Translations under genes and position numbers: made by a program | The notes under the pieces: generated by a model | Databases searched by the model: none | The model's input: the letters and a program-made list of their open reading frames with translations, nothing else | What the model was told of the DNA's origin: nothing | Part shown: piece by piece, positions 43,474-54,659 of the stretch | Position numbering within the stretch: position 1 is the first letter of the stretch | Layout of the letters: each line of letters starts with the position of its first letter | DNA from: Entomortierella parvispora | Lineage: Eukaryota > Mortierellomycota > Mortierellomycetes > Mortierellales > Mortierellaceae | Reading direction: 5' to 3' | DNA: 64,000 bases | Assembly: GCA_963573315.1 (NCBI GenBank) | Contig: OY752150.1 | Coordinates: forward strand, 992,001 to 1,056,000

Positions 43474-46400
43474 ATGCAGGCCGCCGCAAACCAGGAGGCC
43501 AAGGCACAGACCTCAGTTGACTTGAGCTCGATGAACTTTGAGAAGATAATCGCTTTGGGATACCCTTTTGAACCCGTCAAGCGCGTCGACGTGATTTCAA
43601 ACGAACCCGAGCTTCGCTCCATTGTAGAGGATATTTGTGTCAAGAAAGGCACGCCTGTCGTGCTCGAAAACTTTCATCTGCATCGGGACTGGAACAAGGC
43701 GCTCTTCTCCTTCCCATACCTTGACGAAATGTACCGCAACAGTGAGTGATGACGCTACTTCAGGATTGTCACATAGCAAATGGAAACGCGTCTTTATTAA
43801 CACAGTTACTGGTTTATCAATCGCTATAGAGAAAATCCAGTGCCGCGACTTGGCCAATGCTCAGGATGTGGAGATGCTCATGGGTGAATATATCCGTCAA
43901 GTGCATCCCGTGAGTTTTGCGCAAAGCTCAGAAGCACATGCTGTAGGAATCCCATCCGACTTGCCCTCCAAATCGCGCAGCACGGATACAACAACAATCG
44001 ATGGGGCTCACTCCGACACTGAGCGCGCGACTGGAATGCGGAGAATAGCAAGAAGCTCTTTGCGGTGTGCAAAGGCGCTGGCTGGGGCTAAAGGTCGGCC
44101 CATAGAAGCAGATCTTATTCCCTGTGAATCACTAGGATCCAAAGTCCCTTCGAACCCCAATAGATTGGTTGATGAAGTCATGGATGTGCCCAAAGACATC
44201 AGGCTAACCCCTTCGAATGTAATGTCATCCTGTGCTCCAACGTCTGAACGAACGCCTACGCCTCCCCAGGAAGCTGACTCGCCTCTCTTGGACATCGAGC
44301 CCGAATCTTCCTCCTCAATACTTCCGACCAAGCCTGAAATATCGGACCCCCTCATTTATGCCAAAGACCTGACCTGTCCACATCCTTGGAGAGAGTTTTT
44401 GGAAGGATTTCTTCCTAACTGGCTTGTTTATATGGCTGGGAACGACCTTATGAGTAAGTCTTTAGGCGTTCGGTTCTTCTGCTTCCTGCTTTGTACTTTG
44501 CTGTCTAACTTTGCATTATTCTGAATATACTATAGGTAATGTCAATCCCAAATTTGCAGCAGAAAACCTAATGGTTTACATTGGACAAGCAGGGACTTGG
44601 TTAGTGCCAAAGCCTCACATGTTTACTTTTTTATGTTCTATTCGTAATGCTTTTACTTACTCTAATGAGTTGCTGGTTCTAGGACTCCCACGCATCTTGA
44701 CCAATGCGGAGCTATTGGCCATAATATCATGGCATGGGCTGATGACGGTAGGTTGAACTGGGTGTCATGAATAGCGATTGCACGCCAAACATGCGGAATT
44801 ACATTATTGACTTGTATTAACCCACCTCAACTTCCCCTGTAGACTCGTCGTCCATCTGGTTCATGGTTAAAACTGAAGACAGAGAAAAGGCTCGCGCGCT
44901 TTGGGCTTCCATCGGAGAACCCATTGATTACGAGGGTCATTTTGCTTCTGTGGAACACATGAAGCTGGCAGACTTTCCTATTTACGTTGTCGAGCAACAG
45001 ATCGGTGATTTCGTCGTGGTGCCCTCAATGAGCTATCATCAAGTTGTGAATCTGGTAATAGGCTTGGAATCTATGTCTGAACTTTTGCGCCTGCCGACTG
45101 CCACCATTTTAACTTGTTTCTCTTGATGTTTTATAGGGAAAGGCAACCATCAAAGTTTCATGGAACCGGCAAACTGCTGACTGCTTAAAGTCCGCTGTCA
45201 ACATTGTCCTTCCACGATACAAGGAGTAAGTCTGGGTGCTGAAGAAGTGGCCGCCGTAAAGTAAAGGTCGATGTTACTGAATTCCGTTTCTTCTTTTTGC
45301 TTTAGAATTGGCCGTACGGAAGGTTACAGAATCAGCCTGGTGATCCAAAGCTCACTGCGCACGTTTACAACACTTTTACAGAGACAGAAGAAACTACCCG
45401 ATGTTTTACCGGAACAATATTTCATGGAGAGTTTCAGAGGTCTTTTAGAGCTCTACAGGATCGTTGTGGAGGATGAATGGATTGAACAAACTGACGGAAT
45501 CGATTCAAATGGGCCAAAGCGAATCAAAAGTTCGACACCTGCGGTATGCGACTTTTGTTTCTGCGACATTTGGAACCGGCACTTTTGTTGCTCTCTATGT
45601 GCTTATGGCGATGACGACTATGACACTTGTCTCAGATGCTACGCCCGAGGTCGAGGGTGCATCCATAGAGCCAAAAAGGTCGAGTTTATCGAGTCTTTCT
45701 CTATGACCTCGCTACAAAGACTCTTCTCGGATGCCATCAAAGCCTGGAATAACTCTCAAATCCTCGCTGCTTGTGTGGGGTATGAAAAGCTGGATGATCC
45801 TTGGATCAATGGGTAGGTCATAGCTTTCTGAAGGGTTGGCAAAGGGTAATTAGAGCGGTACTAATATCTGGCGCTCTTTCATATTGACAAAAAAATATAT
45901 ATTAGAATCACACCCTCTGTCTCGAAGAGCCTCTCCCCAGCTACCCTTTCGTATAAGAGAAGACAGCTTCTCCAAGCTCCAAGTCCTGTAAGGATTCGTA
46001 TACTCTTTTTTCAGAATGACGGCACATTTTTTCGACTCTCTTCTCATCCTTAATGCTATAATGCTATGCTTGATAGAAATGTCATCGATGCAATCGCGTC
46101 GCGGACAATATTGTCACCATTCAATGTGCTGACTGTAGTACGCCTTTTTGCGAAAGTTGTCTCTTTGAACGGTATAATATCGCATGGCACGACATCGCTG
46201 GTCGACGCGAGCCTTGGACGTGCCCACGATGTACAGGCAAATGTCACTGCCGCAAGTGCGATAAGGACACCTCAGAGGACGGCATCTACAAGCCGCCAGA
46301 CGACCCTCCCAAGATCATGCCCGTGTGGTTCGTCCGGCCTGATGACGATTATAGAAATCGTGGCGGTGTTACGGATTTCTTCATGAACCGTGAGTTTGCT

Positions 46401-46871
46401 TCGATCTACGATCTCGATCAAGATTCAGAGGTGGAATGGGAAGCCGGTCCAGTCAAAAAGCGACCTTTAACGGGAACTGGCTTGGTTGCGGCTGCTGCGA
46501 CGGTCAAGGTAGCCAAGAAGCCACGGACGGGCGTCAAGTCAAGGGTTATATCCCAGGAATCTGAAAGACCCGAAATGACAGAGGCGGCTTTCCTCCGAGG
46601 CTTGGGGTTGGCATCAGCTGAGGAGGTGGAAACAACAGCAAGGGTTCAGTGGATGGTCAAGACTGGGCTGACGAGTGCTTTATCCAGTCTTCCGCTCCGA
46701 AAGGAACCTGAGGAGCAGTTGGACAGCGTCTTTTACGAAAATTTGTTTACGACCGATATCTGGATGGCCAAACAGGGTCAGCAGCCACGCGACTATTACC
46801 GATACACCACCCTGGTCCAACTCGCCGAGAGCAATGCCTTGGGACCCCGACCCAAGTGGCGTCAGGAATAA
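43474..46871 (+). CDS. JmjC domain protein with C-terminal 4CXXC_R1 zinc finger
   Basis: Predicted 2-oxoglutarate/Fe(II) oxygenase of the histone-demethylase type. Nine exons: join(43474..43741,43830..44453,44536..44599,44683..44747,44843..45054,45137..45225,45306..45812,45906..45987,46077..46871), 901 aa. JmjC ligands: THLDQ (His323, Asp325) and MSYHQVVNL (His406); Lys417 in KATIKVSW fits the 2-oxoglutarate contact. Residues about 90-297 hold a Ser/Pro-rich insert before the JmjC core. A Cys cluster from residue 522 (CDFCFCDIW, CCSLC, CLRCYARGRGC) looks like a second zinc-binding module. The C-terminal finger starts KCHRCNRV at 638 and continues CADCSTPFCESCL, WTCPRCTGKCHCRKC, the R1 pattern. 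Residues after 700 are mostly charged and end RPKWRQE. The combination resembles fungal/plant JmjC proteins that carry the R1 finger. Lysine target is unknown. Confidence 0.9.
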
Positions 46872-46992
46872 TAAAACTGACAATCATCTTGCGTTTATTT
46901 CGTTCATCAACCTTTACTTGTATATGGGGGTAATTTCTACTATTCCTCGTTCCAACTCTGCATTCTCTATCCCGTACATTTCTTGACGAATT

Positions 46993-49519
46993 TTACAGGA
47001 AGGGCTCCAAGTCGAACTCCAAGGCCGAGGTGGGGAAGTTCAAGTCAAACTTCTCCAAGACCTCGGGGTGAAGAATACCGAAGGAACCAATGACCTTGAC
47101 CTCTCCATCCTGACGAAGGTAGATGTCCGCGCTTCTTGAGGGGAAGTATGTAGGGTCTAAATAATCAAGAGATACACGGGCTTAGAAACAAATACAAGAA
47201 ACAGGGGGAACCATGGTAACATCAACGGCTTTGATAGCAAAACACCAGCGACAGAAGGGAGAGGGTTGCTTACTCTCAGAGTCCTGGATCCAGTATCCGG
47301 GGGCCTTGCCATTCTTATCCGTGGGCTGGCAGTGCAACATCTGGAGGGTGCGGTCCAACAATCCGTGGATCTGCTCGAGACCGGAGGTCTTGTTCGAGTA
47401 GGTGGCGCACACCTTGCGGATGTTGCGTGAGCGACGCTCCATGGAGTTATCCTTGATGGCGGTGTCACCGACCTCAAAGATCTTGATAGGCAATGAGTGC
47501 TTCTTGTTCTCCTTCAAGGTCTTCAAAACACCGGGGAGAAGGGAGGTACGCACGACCTGGTACTCCTTGGTCTTGGGGTTAGCAAGAGAAACAGCCAAGT
47601 TGCCAGGATCCTTCTGGCGCAAGAAAGTAAAGTTCTCATCGCGAGAGCACTACCAGCGACAAAAAAAATACGTGTTAAAAAATTTCTAGCCATGGCATAT
47701 TATGCAGTATATCAAAGCATTTAGAGAAAGGGAAGGGCAGAGAGTGAGGAACCTACCAGGGTCAAAGGGCAAACCTCGCTCCATCCAGCAAGAGCCAACT
47801 CCAAACGAGCAGCATCGGCCAACTTGTTAAGGGGGTAGGGCTTTCCGATCGTGCTCACAGAGGGGGTGGTACGCTTAAGGTTGTTAAATCCGTAAGCAAT
47901 GGCAACATCCTCCATAATATCGCACTGGTGAAGCACGTCCGAGCGAGTGACAGGGACCTGGACAACGACTTCGTTCTTGTCTTCCTTGCTGGGACTGGCC
48001 TCCAATGACATCTTGTTCAACAAGTCGCAGATCTCGTCAGAGCTGAGCTTCAGTCCTGTGCATCCGTTGATGTAGTCGATCTTGGCTGTGGCAGTGCGGT
48101 TGGACAGATCAGGGGTCACGCCAGCAGGCTGACGGTTATCCTCATAGATGATCTCAACAGGCTCGACACTAACAGAACAAAAGTGGAAAGTTTAGCTCCA
48201 GATATTCCTCCTAGCACTCACTCTGAACGCATCCTTCAGCATCTCGACTTACGTGAAAGGCTCAGCGCAGTATTCAGAGAACATAGCAACCATGGTATTG
48301 AGAACAATCTTGCCCTTGGTGAGATCAGTGGCCGTGCACTCAATGAAGACGTTCTTGGTGTCGAGCGTGATCTTGGAGTGGTTGCTGTTGATGATAGGGG
48401 GAAGCGACAGGACCTGACGGTTGGAGTCGTAAATGATGGGGTACACGGGGGAGTCACGGATGATGGGCAAGAACTTGGAAAGGTGCTTATCGCTCTCGTA
48501 GAAGGTCATAAGTTCCTCTGCGTTCATGTTCTTCTCCTGGTTCAGAGGGACAAACTGGATGTCCTTGGGTGCAAGAGCCTCATAGGTGAAGGGACCCTGA
48601 ATGGTGTCGAGGTCGTGGGTTCCAATAGCAACCAAAGTACGCTTCCTGCAAATGTTCATGTGAAGCTTGTCCTGCAAGTCGATGAAGTTCTTGTAGTTGA
48701 GCTCGGTGAACTTGACGTTCCTGAGAACAGCGCAGACGACGAAGGGACGAATGGCGGCAGTCTATGGACGAGAACAGCGGCAAGGTTACAAGGCATGTAC
48801 TTTAATGGAATCAACAGTGTCCAAAAGACAATTAGACGAACCTCGGGCTTGACAATCATCTTTTGGAGAGCCTGTCCAGCGGGGGGCTGGACAGTCTTGA
48901 AGACTGGAGGCTTGGCCTTGCCCTGGAAGACCATCAAAGAACGAGAGATGCCCTCGTGGCAAAGAAGATCATAACTGTGAGAGCATTTGATTGGCAAACG
49001 TTAGTCATTGTCGACCTTCTGGTCCCTGGTATTCTCCTGAAGAGTTGCAAAGCAAGTTACCGGTTGGCGGGGATATCGATCTTCAAGATGGCTCTGTCAG
49101 AAACGCTGTCGTCAACCTTGTGGGCTCCAACCTCGCGAATAGCCATCTCCTTGGGGGAGGTCTAAGGAAAGCATGGACTCGGTAAGTATATATTTTTCAG
49201 GTGAACGAGTACAGAAATATATGGAAGCAAGGAAGGGCAGATGTGCAAGGCAGGGCAGGCTTACATCCTCCTCGAGCTCGATTCCGAAGTTGAAGCAAAG
49301 GTCCATGAACTCATCGAAAGCTAAAAAAATAAATAAAAAAAATGGAGCGGTTAAGGGAGGAACGATGAAATGAATGAATGGGTTCCTTTTTTTTCTTTCG
49401 CAAAGATTGTGAGCAAGAGTGAGAAGGAACGAAAGAGAGCAAAGACGGGAAGGACGATTACTGTAGTTTCTTCCGAGGGCAGCGTAGAGCTCCTCCTTGT
49501 CGACGTTGACGGTGGGCAT
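46993..49519 (-). CDS. FRS1: Phenylalanyl-tRNA synthetase beta subunit, cytosolic
   Basis: Forms the alpha2-beta2 cytosolic PheRS with FRS2 and carries the editing site. Eight exons: complement(join(46993..47156,47274..47649,47757..48168,48253..48761,48842..48974,49061..49161,49265..49320,49462..49519)), 602 aa, matching the family length. It opens [19 protein letters not shown]. The B3/B4 editing region includes [15 protein letters not shown] and [12 protein letters not shown]. The middle has [19 protein letters not shown] and [13 protein letters not shown]. The B5 part ([16 protein letters not shown]) is followed by [20 protein letters not shown]. The core part ends [19 protein letters not shown]. 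All junctions are phase-exact. One donor (48841, GTTCGT) is weak. It shares a 310-bp promoter with APM3. Confidence 0.97.
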
Positions 49520-49829
49520 GGCGAGATGGATGGATGTGGATGAGGAAGGGAGGGGATGACTCTTTCTGATCACACAGTGTTTATAGGACCGCAGTCTCGG
49601 AGGCACAGAGCAGAGATAGAGAGACAGAGCGAAGGTGAGTCGAACTGTTAAGGGGCGGCTGCTTGTTCTTTCCTCGTTTCTCGTCTCTCGTCGTTGTCGT
49701 CGTCGTTGTCGTCGGCGTCTCTTGCATGCATCCCATCGCTTCTTTGCTTGGCTCTCTATTGTCTCTCTCGCTCTCCGTCTCTTCTCCTCTCTTCTCTCTC
49801 GCCACTCTCGCCCGCACAGCCATCCCCCC
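49520..49829. promoter_or_regulatory. Shared bidirectional promoter of FRS1 and APM3
   Basis: Only 310 bp separate the two start codons. The plus strand is strongly pyrimidine-rich (49690-49830) and contains a TCGTCGT-type repeat near 49681-49712. No TATA box on either strand. Confidence 0.6.
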
Positions 49830-51689
49830 ATGATCGAGTCCCTCTTTGTCCTCTCCCCCACAGGGTAAATGCATTCTTCATCTGCCCTGTTGTCAGCCTC
49901 CTCTCTTCTCTCACGCTTGCACGCACTCACTCTCTTGCTTCTTCTCGTCTGTGCTCATGTCCGTCCTAGGAAGGTCATCATTGAAAAGCACTGGCACGAG
50001 CTGATCCCTCGCCGTGTCGTCGACTACTTCAATGACCAGGTCACAAAGGCTATGGCCGCCGGCGAGGATGTGACGCGGGAGGATGTCCTGCCCATCCTTT
50101 CATCACCCACGTATCAGCTCATCAACGTCTACCGCGATGGACTCACTTACCTCAGCCCTGTTACCAAAGAAGGTATTCTTTGTCCAATTCTTTCTGGACC
50201 CTCCACGTTGCACTGTCCTCACGCCGCCATTTTTTTTTTTTTTTTTTTTGGATACGCTGCCCAACAATCCAGGCACCAAGCAACACGAAAGGCTCTAACA
50301 GAAGCATCCTCTGCCTTCCTCTTTTTAGTGGACCCTATGATGGTCTTTGAGTTTTTGCACAGGATTCCAGACATCATGCAAGAGTATTTTGGACAGGTCT
50401 CAGAGACAATCATCAAGGAGAACTTTGTCACAGTATACCAACTCCTAGATGAGATGATGGATGATGGCTATCCCCTCACGACCGAACCCAATGCCCTCAA
50501 GGAGATCGTGCCAGCGCCCAACATTCTCAACAAAGTCGTCAACACCCTGGGCGCCACCACCTCAGTCTCTACCAAAAAGATGCCCAGCGGCATGTCAAAT
50601 CTTCCCTGGAGGAAGGCTGGTGTCAAATACACGAGGAATGAGATTCTATTTGATATTGTGGAGGAAATGGACGCCATTGTGGACTCGACTGGAAAAGCTG
50701 TCTCCTGCGAAGCCCATGGCACCATTCAGGCAAACTCGCGACTTTCAGGTACCAGATCGACGACAGTGGTCCCTCAATTTAAATCTCAACCGCTACCCAG
50801 TTGTTCCTTTCTTTCCTGGTGAATTAACCCACCTGTTCTGAATTTATGAATAGGTATGCCTGATCTGACCCTTGCGTTCGTCAACCCAAGACTAGTCGAC
50901 GATTGTAGTTTCCACCCTTCAGTTCGATTCAACAAATGGGAAGCAGATAAGGTTCTGTCTTTTGTTCCTCCAGATGGTCATTTCCGCCTGATGAGTTACC
51001 GGTATGTCCACAGAAACGGTCAATAATCAGTTCAACAAATGGCCAACAATCCATTCAACATTTGAATCTTCATCCAAAGGATCACCCTTCTAACCTACTC
51101 CGACAATGTGTTATACTGTAGCGTCAATCTTCCCAGTCAACAAAACTTGCCTATTCAAGTCAAGCCATCGATTAACATTGGAGCGAACGGTGGCAAATTT
51201 GACATCAGCGTCAGCTTAAGGAACTCGAGCGGAAACCCGGTCGAAAACGTGGTCTTGACGTTACCATTGCACAAGTCTACGAGCACGCTAACTGCTCATT
51301 GCAATGTGGGCCAGTACATGTTCGATCCTGTTGGAAAGGTGTTGAGATGGGAGGTGGGTAAGATTGTACAGCGTGAGCGGGCGCCTGTAATCTCGGGATC
51401 ATTTGGATTTGTATCGGGAAGGTAAGATAGCAAGGGCTTGATCGCTGTCTCTCAGAACCATCTATAGTGTCGATGTGGGACTAATGCTCGTTTCTTACCG
51501 TTCTTTTGTTGCTTTAGTGGTGACGCAGTATCAAATGCAGGGTACAACATCGGAGTAGAGTTTTTGATCCATTCTCACTCGCTCTCAGGACTGAAGGTCG
51601 CTAAACTCAAGCTCTTTAATGAGTCTTACGAGCCCTACAAGGCTGTGAGAACTATGACTAAAGCAGGTAGATACCAGGTGCGCGCATAG
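49830..51689 (+). CDS. APM3: AP-3 adaptor complex mu subunit
   Basis: Medium chain of AP-3, which sorts cargo from Golgi/endosomes to the vacuole. CDS join(49830..49864,49970..50172,50329..50748,50854..51001,51122..51421,51518..51689), 425 aa, equal in size to animal AP3M1. The longin part reads MIESLFVLSPTG then KVIIEKHWHELI. VFEFLHRIPDIMQEYFG and LLDEMMDDGYPLTTEPN follow, then the linker NLPWRKAGVKYTRNE. The C-terminal MHD begins DIVEEMDAIVDSTGK and includes MPDLTLAFVNPRL and SFVPPDGHFRLMSYR; it ends TKAGRYQVRA. Exon 5 is placed at 51122 because it gives SYRVNLPSQQNL, aligned with other mu3 chains. An in-frame acceptor 42 nt upstream is possible. Exon 1 is 35 nt. Intron 2 has a 20-T run. 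Confidence 0.96.
50230..50249 (+). repeat. Run of 20 T in an APM3 intron
   Basis: Homopolymer within the intron 50173..50328. Confidence 0.85.
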
Positions 51690-51767
51690 AACACATAAAA
51701 CTACTTTAACACGAAGATTTGCCACCAAAAAAAGGGTTCTGGATATTGCTCTCTCTGCTACGCTTTC

Positions 51768-51852
51768 TTGGATGACTTTTGTTGGATGAGTGTTGTTAAA
51801 TGACTTTTTGTTGAAGGAATTTTTGTTGAAGGACTTTTGTTGGATTACTTTT
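51768..51852 (+). repeat. Imperfect short tandem repeat in the APM3 3' flank
   Basis: About five degenerate units of 15-18 bp built on GTTGGATGACTTTT and variants (GTTGAAGGA, ATTTTTGTTG). Lies between the facing ends of APM3 and the next gene. Confidence 0.7.
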
Positions 51853-51917
51853 TACGAATGATATTCAGCTGCAACGAAGCGGTAGTTCTTCTTGTCTTTT
51901 TTAGGTGAGATGTAGAG

Positions 51918-54278
51918 TCAATCGGCACCGCTGCTGAACTCCTCATGCAGCTCTTGCAGCAGGATTTGTGGTGCCCTTCGGAACAACTCGATCTTGGAGA
52001 ACTTTTCAAGCTGATCAAGACCCATCGCAAGTGGCGTTGGCAAAGTTGACTGGTTATCAATAATAATGCCGCCGTTCTGACCACCGCGACCATGTCCATG
52101 GCCTCCACCCAAGCCTCGTGGACCAGGCCACGTTCGTTGGTTGTCGAAATTTGCCTGCGTTCGATCTTTGTCGCCTACCATCGTGATCAGGGTGTTGGAC
52201 CAAATAGGAGAAGATGAAGAAGGTGCGGTGACCACGGTCGTGGACGTGGACACTCGAGGGCCCGATTCAGGCTCTACCACTGTAAGTGGCGACGGGGACC
52301 CGCAGAAAGGAGAAAGAATAGTGCCGCTACCACTTCCACTTTCATTTTCGTCCATCACCTCCCAGAATGCTGTCGAAACCGAAATGGGAGGCGGGTGACG
52401 TGGCATGGGATAAGGGCCTTGAGGAGAACGTCGATCCGGTCGTTTGTCTCCGCTATCAAAGCCCTCAGTAGAATTCTGTTCTCCATGTGGATTCCGAGGC
52501 ATCTGCCTTTGCTTTCCCTTTTGATCTTGCTGCTGCAGCTCCAATGGTCTCTCTGCCTCGAACGAGATGGGAGGAATAAGGAGCGAATGCGGATCATGCG
52601 GCCGTCTCTGAGGGTCTTGTCTTGATGGAGAGGCGATCGTGTCCGCAACAGCAGCAGAAGAAGAGGACCGAAGAGTCTTCCAGGGCCATTGGAATCGATT
52701 TTTACGTTTCGAGGATTTCCATCCTCCACCGCCTCCAACACAGGTGTTGGACTTTTTGAGATGGATTCGATCCATTTGAAGGAATGGCTCCGTTCTAAAC
52801 TCCAAGGGAAAGCTGTGTAGAGTCTCGGTTCCTCTTTCGATCCGGATCGTTCCTTCGGAGGCTCTTTCACGCCCCATCTCCTCACGAGTGATAGGGATGA
52901 CTGAGGCAGCCAGCGGGGGAGGAGGGAAAGGAAATGAAGGAGATGTTGGAGTGAGATACCAGGATTCTGGAAGAGAGGGTGGTGCAGTCGCAGGCTGATA
53001 ATGAAGATAAAAGCGTCCGAAATCGTGTCCTGAGACTATTGTCGACGATGGTGATCCTGCTTTGAACTCGCGTCCATTCATGGCGTCGTCATAATCTTGT
53101 CGACTTTTCCCCTTTCCTCTCGAAGCTGTTTCACCACTGGCGGCTGGACTTTGATCTCCCATAAATCCAGCTCCTTCCCCTATTCTTCCTATCCTTCCTC
53201 TCTCCTCTTCTCTTCTGTTGGATAAAGCCAAAAAGTCCTGGATGGCTTGATGGTGATGCCTGTTGCTAAGCCATCTCCTGAAGAGAAGAGCTGCTATGAC
53301 CAAAGCAATGACCAAGGCCGATACAATGCCCACAATAAATTGCCAACACTTTATCGTACTCGCGTTGGTATCTTGATTCGTGAAACTTGAGGATGGAAAA
53401 GGAAGAGGAAGAACTTGAGACGGGTCTGGGATTACAGCCAGCAGTGTCGTGGTCCGCGTAACATAGATCGTGGTCATCGTGCCGAACACGCGTGTCGTTT
53501 GAGGGAACACCGTGGTGACCGTAAGAAAAGAGACCGTTGTCACATATCGAGTGGTGAAAGCCGTTTTTTCAGTCTGCGTTGCCGCCTTGATCGAGGAACG
53601 AGTAAGAGACAACGGCACAACCGTGAAAGCTCCTACAGTCGTATGTATCTCCGGGTACTGAATAATGGACGGCTTTGAGGATGGAGTCGGCGAGAGTGTC
53701 AGGGGTGGTGACAAGGGCGACGGAAATGACAGAACTCCGGGACGCGTTTCTATGGTCGCTGTAGTGGGTGCCCATGTTTTTGAAAAGCTAGGTAAGGCAG
53801 ACTCGACCGTGTCGGTGAAGGACACCAGAGTTGGTGCGGGGGTGGCTTTCGCATTGGTCGTGAATGGCGTTGTATTGGATGATTGAGCGCTATTTGTCAC
53901 CGTCAAAGGCTCCTTGGTTGTTGAAACAGGAAAGCTTTTCATGACCGCTGTTGCTATCGATATGGTAAGACTGAAATGATCCAAAGTCGGCAAAGCACCC
54001 AGAGGAATCGAAGGCGTGCTATCAACGTCTGCTGTCAAAACGGTCGCAAGTCTCGTTGTCTCTACCGTCTCAGGTACCGTTATCTCTCTCAAGGAGGCAA
54101 CAATTGCGCTGCTTGTGCTGACGATGGTTGCTTGGGAGAGTGGCAACCTCCTTGACTCAACTACTGAAGGGAACCCTGTCGCTGGGTACAAATGACCAAC
54201 TTTCGTAGATTCTACTTCTGGCTCAGGGGAAGCTCTGATTTGGGGAACTGACTCCTTGATTCGAGTCGTCGTTGCCAT
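51918..54278 (-). CDS. Ser/Thr-rich single-pass membrane protein, function unknown
   Basis: Not recognised. One open exon, 786 aa from the ATG at 54278. Residues 1-310 are very rich in Thr, Ser, Val and Pro, as in heavily O-glycosylated fungal surface proteins. One transmembrane helix lies near 312-334 (FIVGIVSALVIALVIAALL) and is followed by a basic stop-transfer (RRWLSNRHHH). The tail of about 450 residues is charged and Pro/Ser-rich, with a helical end FSKIELFRRAPQILLQELHE. There is no signal peptide at the N-terminus chosen, so a short upstream exon may be missing. A GTAAGA donor at 54339 and a GTTGTAG acceptor at 54297 would frame a 43-nt intron, but no upstream ATG joins to it. The layout recalls yeast wall sensors or Axl2-like proteins, without detectable domains. 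Confidence 0.7.
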   Translation of the reverse strand: MATTTRIKESVPQIRASPEPEVESTKVGHLYPATGFPSVVESRRLPLSQATIVSTSSAIVASLREITVPETVETTRLATVLTADVDSTPSIPLGALPTLDHFSLTISIATAVMKSFPVSTTKEPLTVTNSAQSSNTTPFTTNAKATPAPTLVSFTDTVESALPSFSKTWAPTTATIETRPGVLSFPSPLSPPLTLSPTPSSKPSIIQYPEIHTTVGAFTVVPLSLTRSSIKAATQTEKTAFTTRYVTTVSFLTVTTVFPQTTRVFGTMTTIYVTRTTTLLAVIPDPSQVLPLPFPSSSFTNQDTNASTIKCWQFIVGIVSALVIALVIAALLFRRWLSNRHHHQAIQDFLALSNRREEERGRIGRIGEGAGFMGDQSPAASGETASRGKGKSRQDYDDAMNGREFKAGSPSSTIVSGHDFGRFYLHYQPATAPPSLPESWYLTPTSPSFPFPPPPLAASVIPITREEMGRERASEGTIRIERGTETLHSFPLEFRTEPFLQMDRIHLKKSNTCVGGGGGWKSSKRKNRFQWPWKTLRSSSSAAVADTIASPSRQDPQRRPHDPHSLLIPPISFEAERPLELQQQDQKGKQRQMPRNPHGEQNSTEGFDSGDKRPDRRSPQGPYPMPRHPPPISVSTAFWEVMDENESGSGSGTILSPFCGSPSPLTVVEPESGPRVSTSTTVVTAPSSSSPIWSNTLITMVGDKDRTQANFDNQRTWPGPRGLGGGHGHGRGGQNGGIIIDNQSTLPTPLAMGLDQLEKFSKIELFRRAPQILLQELHEEFSSGAD

Positions 54279-54659
54279 GTAGCTGACTACAACAGAGAGC
54301 AAGGACAGGGTGAAAGGTGGGGGACAAAAAAGGTCTTACAGATATTAATGAGAAAGGGAAAAAGAAACAAGAAGGCTCTCTTCCCCTCTTTCTACCTACC
54401 CTACTACACGACCTCTTCTTTTCAAACGCGACGAAGGCTTTTCTTAGAGTAACTGATGAAAATAACTGGCTTCTAGAGTCGATCGCGTTTTTTGTTTCTA
54501 GGCTTTATGGACGAGTATATACTAGTTTCTGTGTCTAAAGTATGTCTTTTCCCCTCCATCTATGAATTGACTCAATTCCTCCATCAGATGTACTTGGAAC
54601 TTGGCCTCGCGGCCAAAACTGGGCATAAGATCTTTCGAAGAGAATGAAGGAGCAAAAAA
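54279..54659. other. Spacer between the Ser/Thr-rich gene and the hydrolase gene
   Basis: 381 bp: upstream region of one minus-strand gene and 3' region of the next. No further gene. Confidence 0.55.

Noticed and set aside
51080-51121. Using 51080 as the main exon 5 start of APM3
   Set aside because: Adds 14 residues absent from other mu3 chains; the 51122 acceptor, with a CTAAC branch point, gives a clean alignment.
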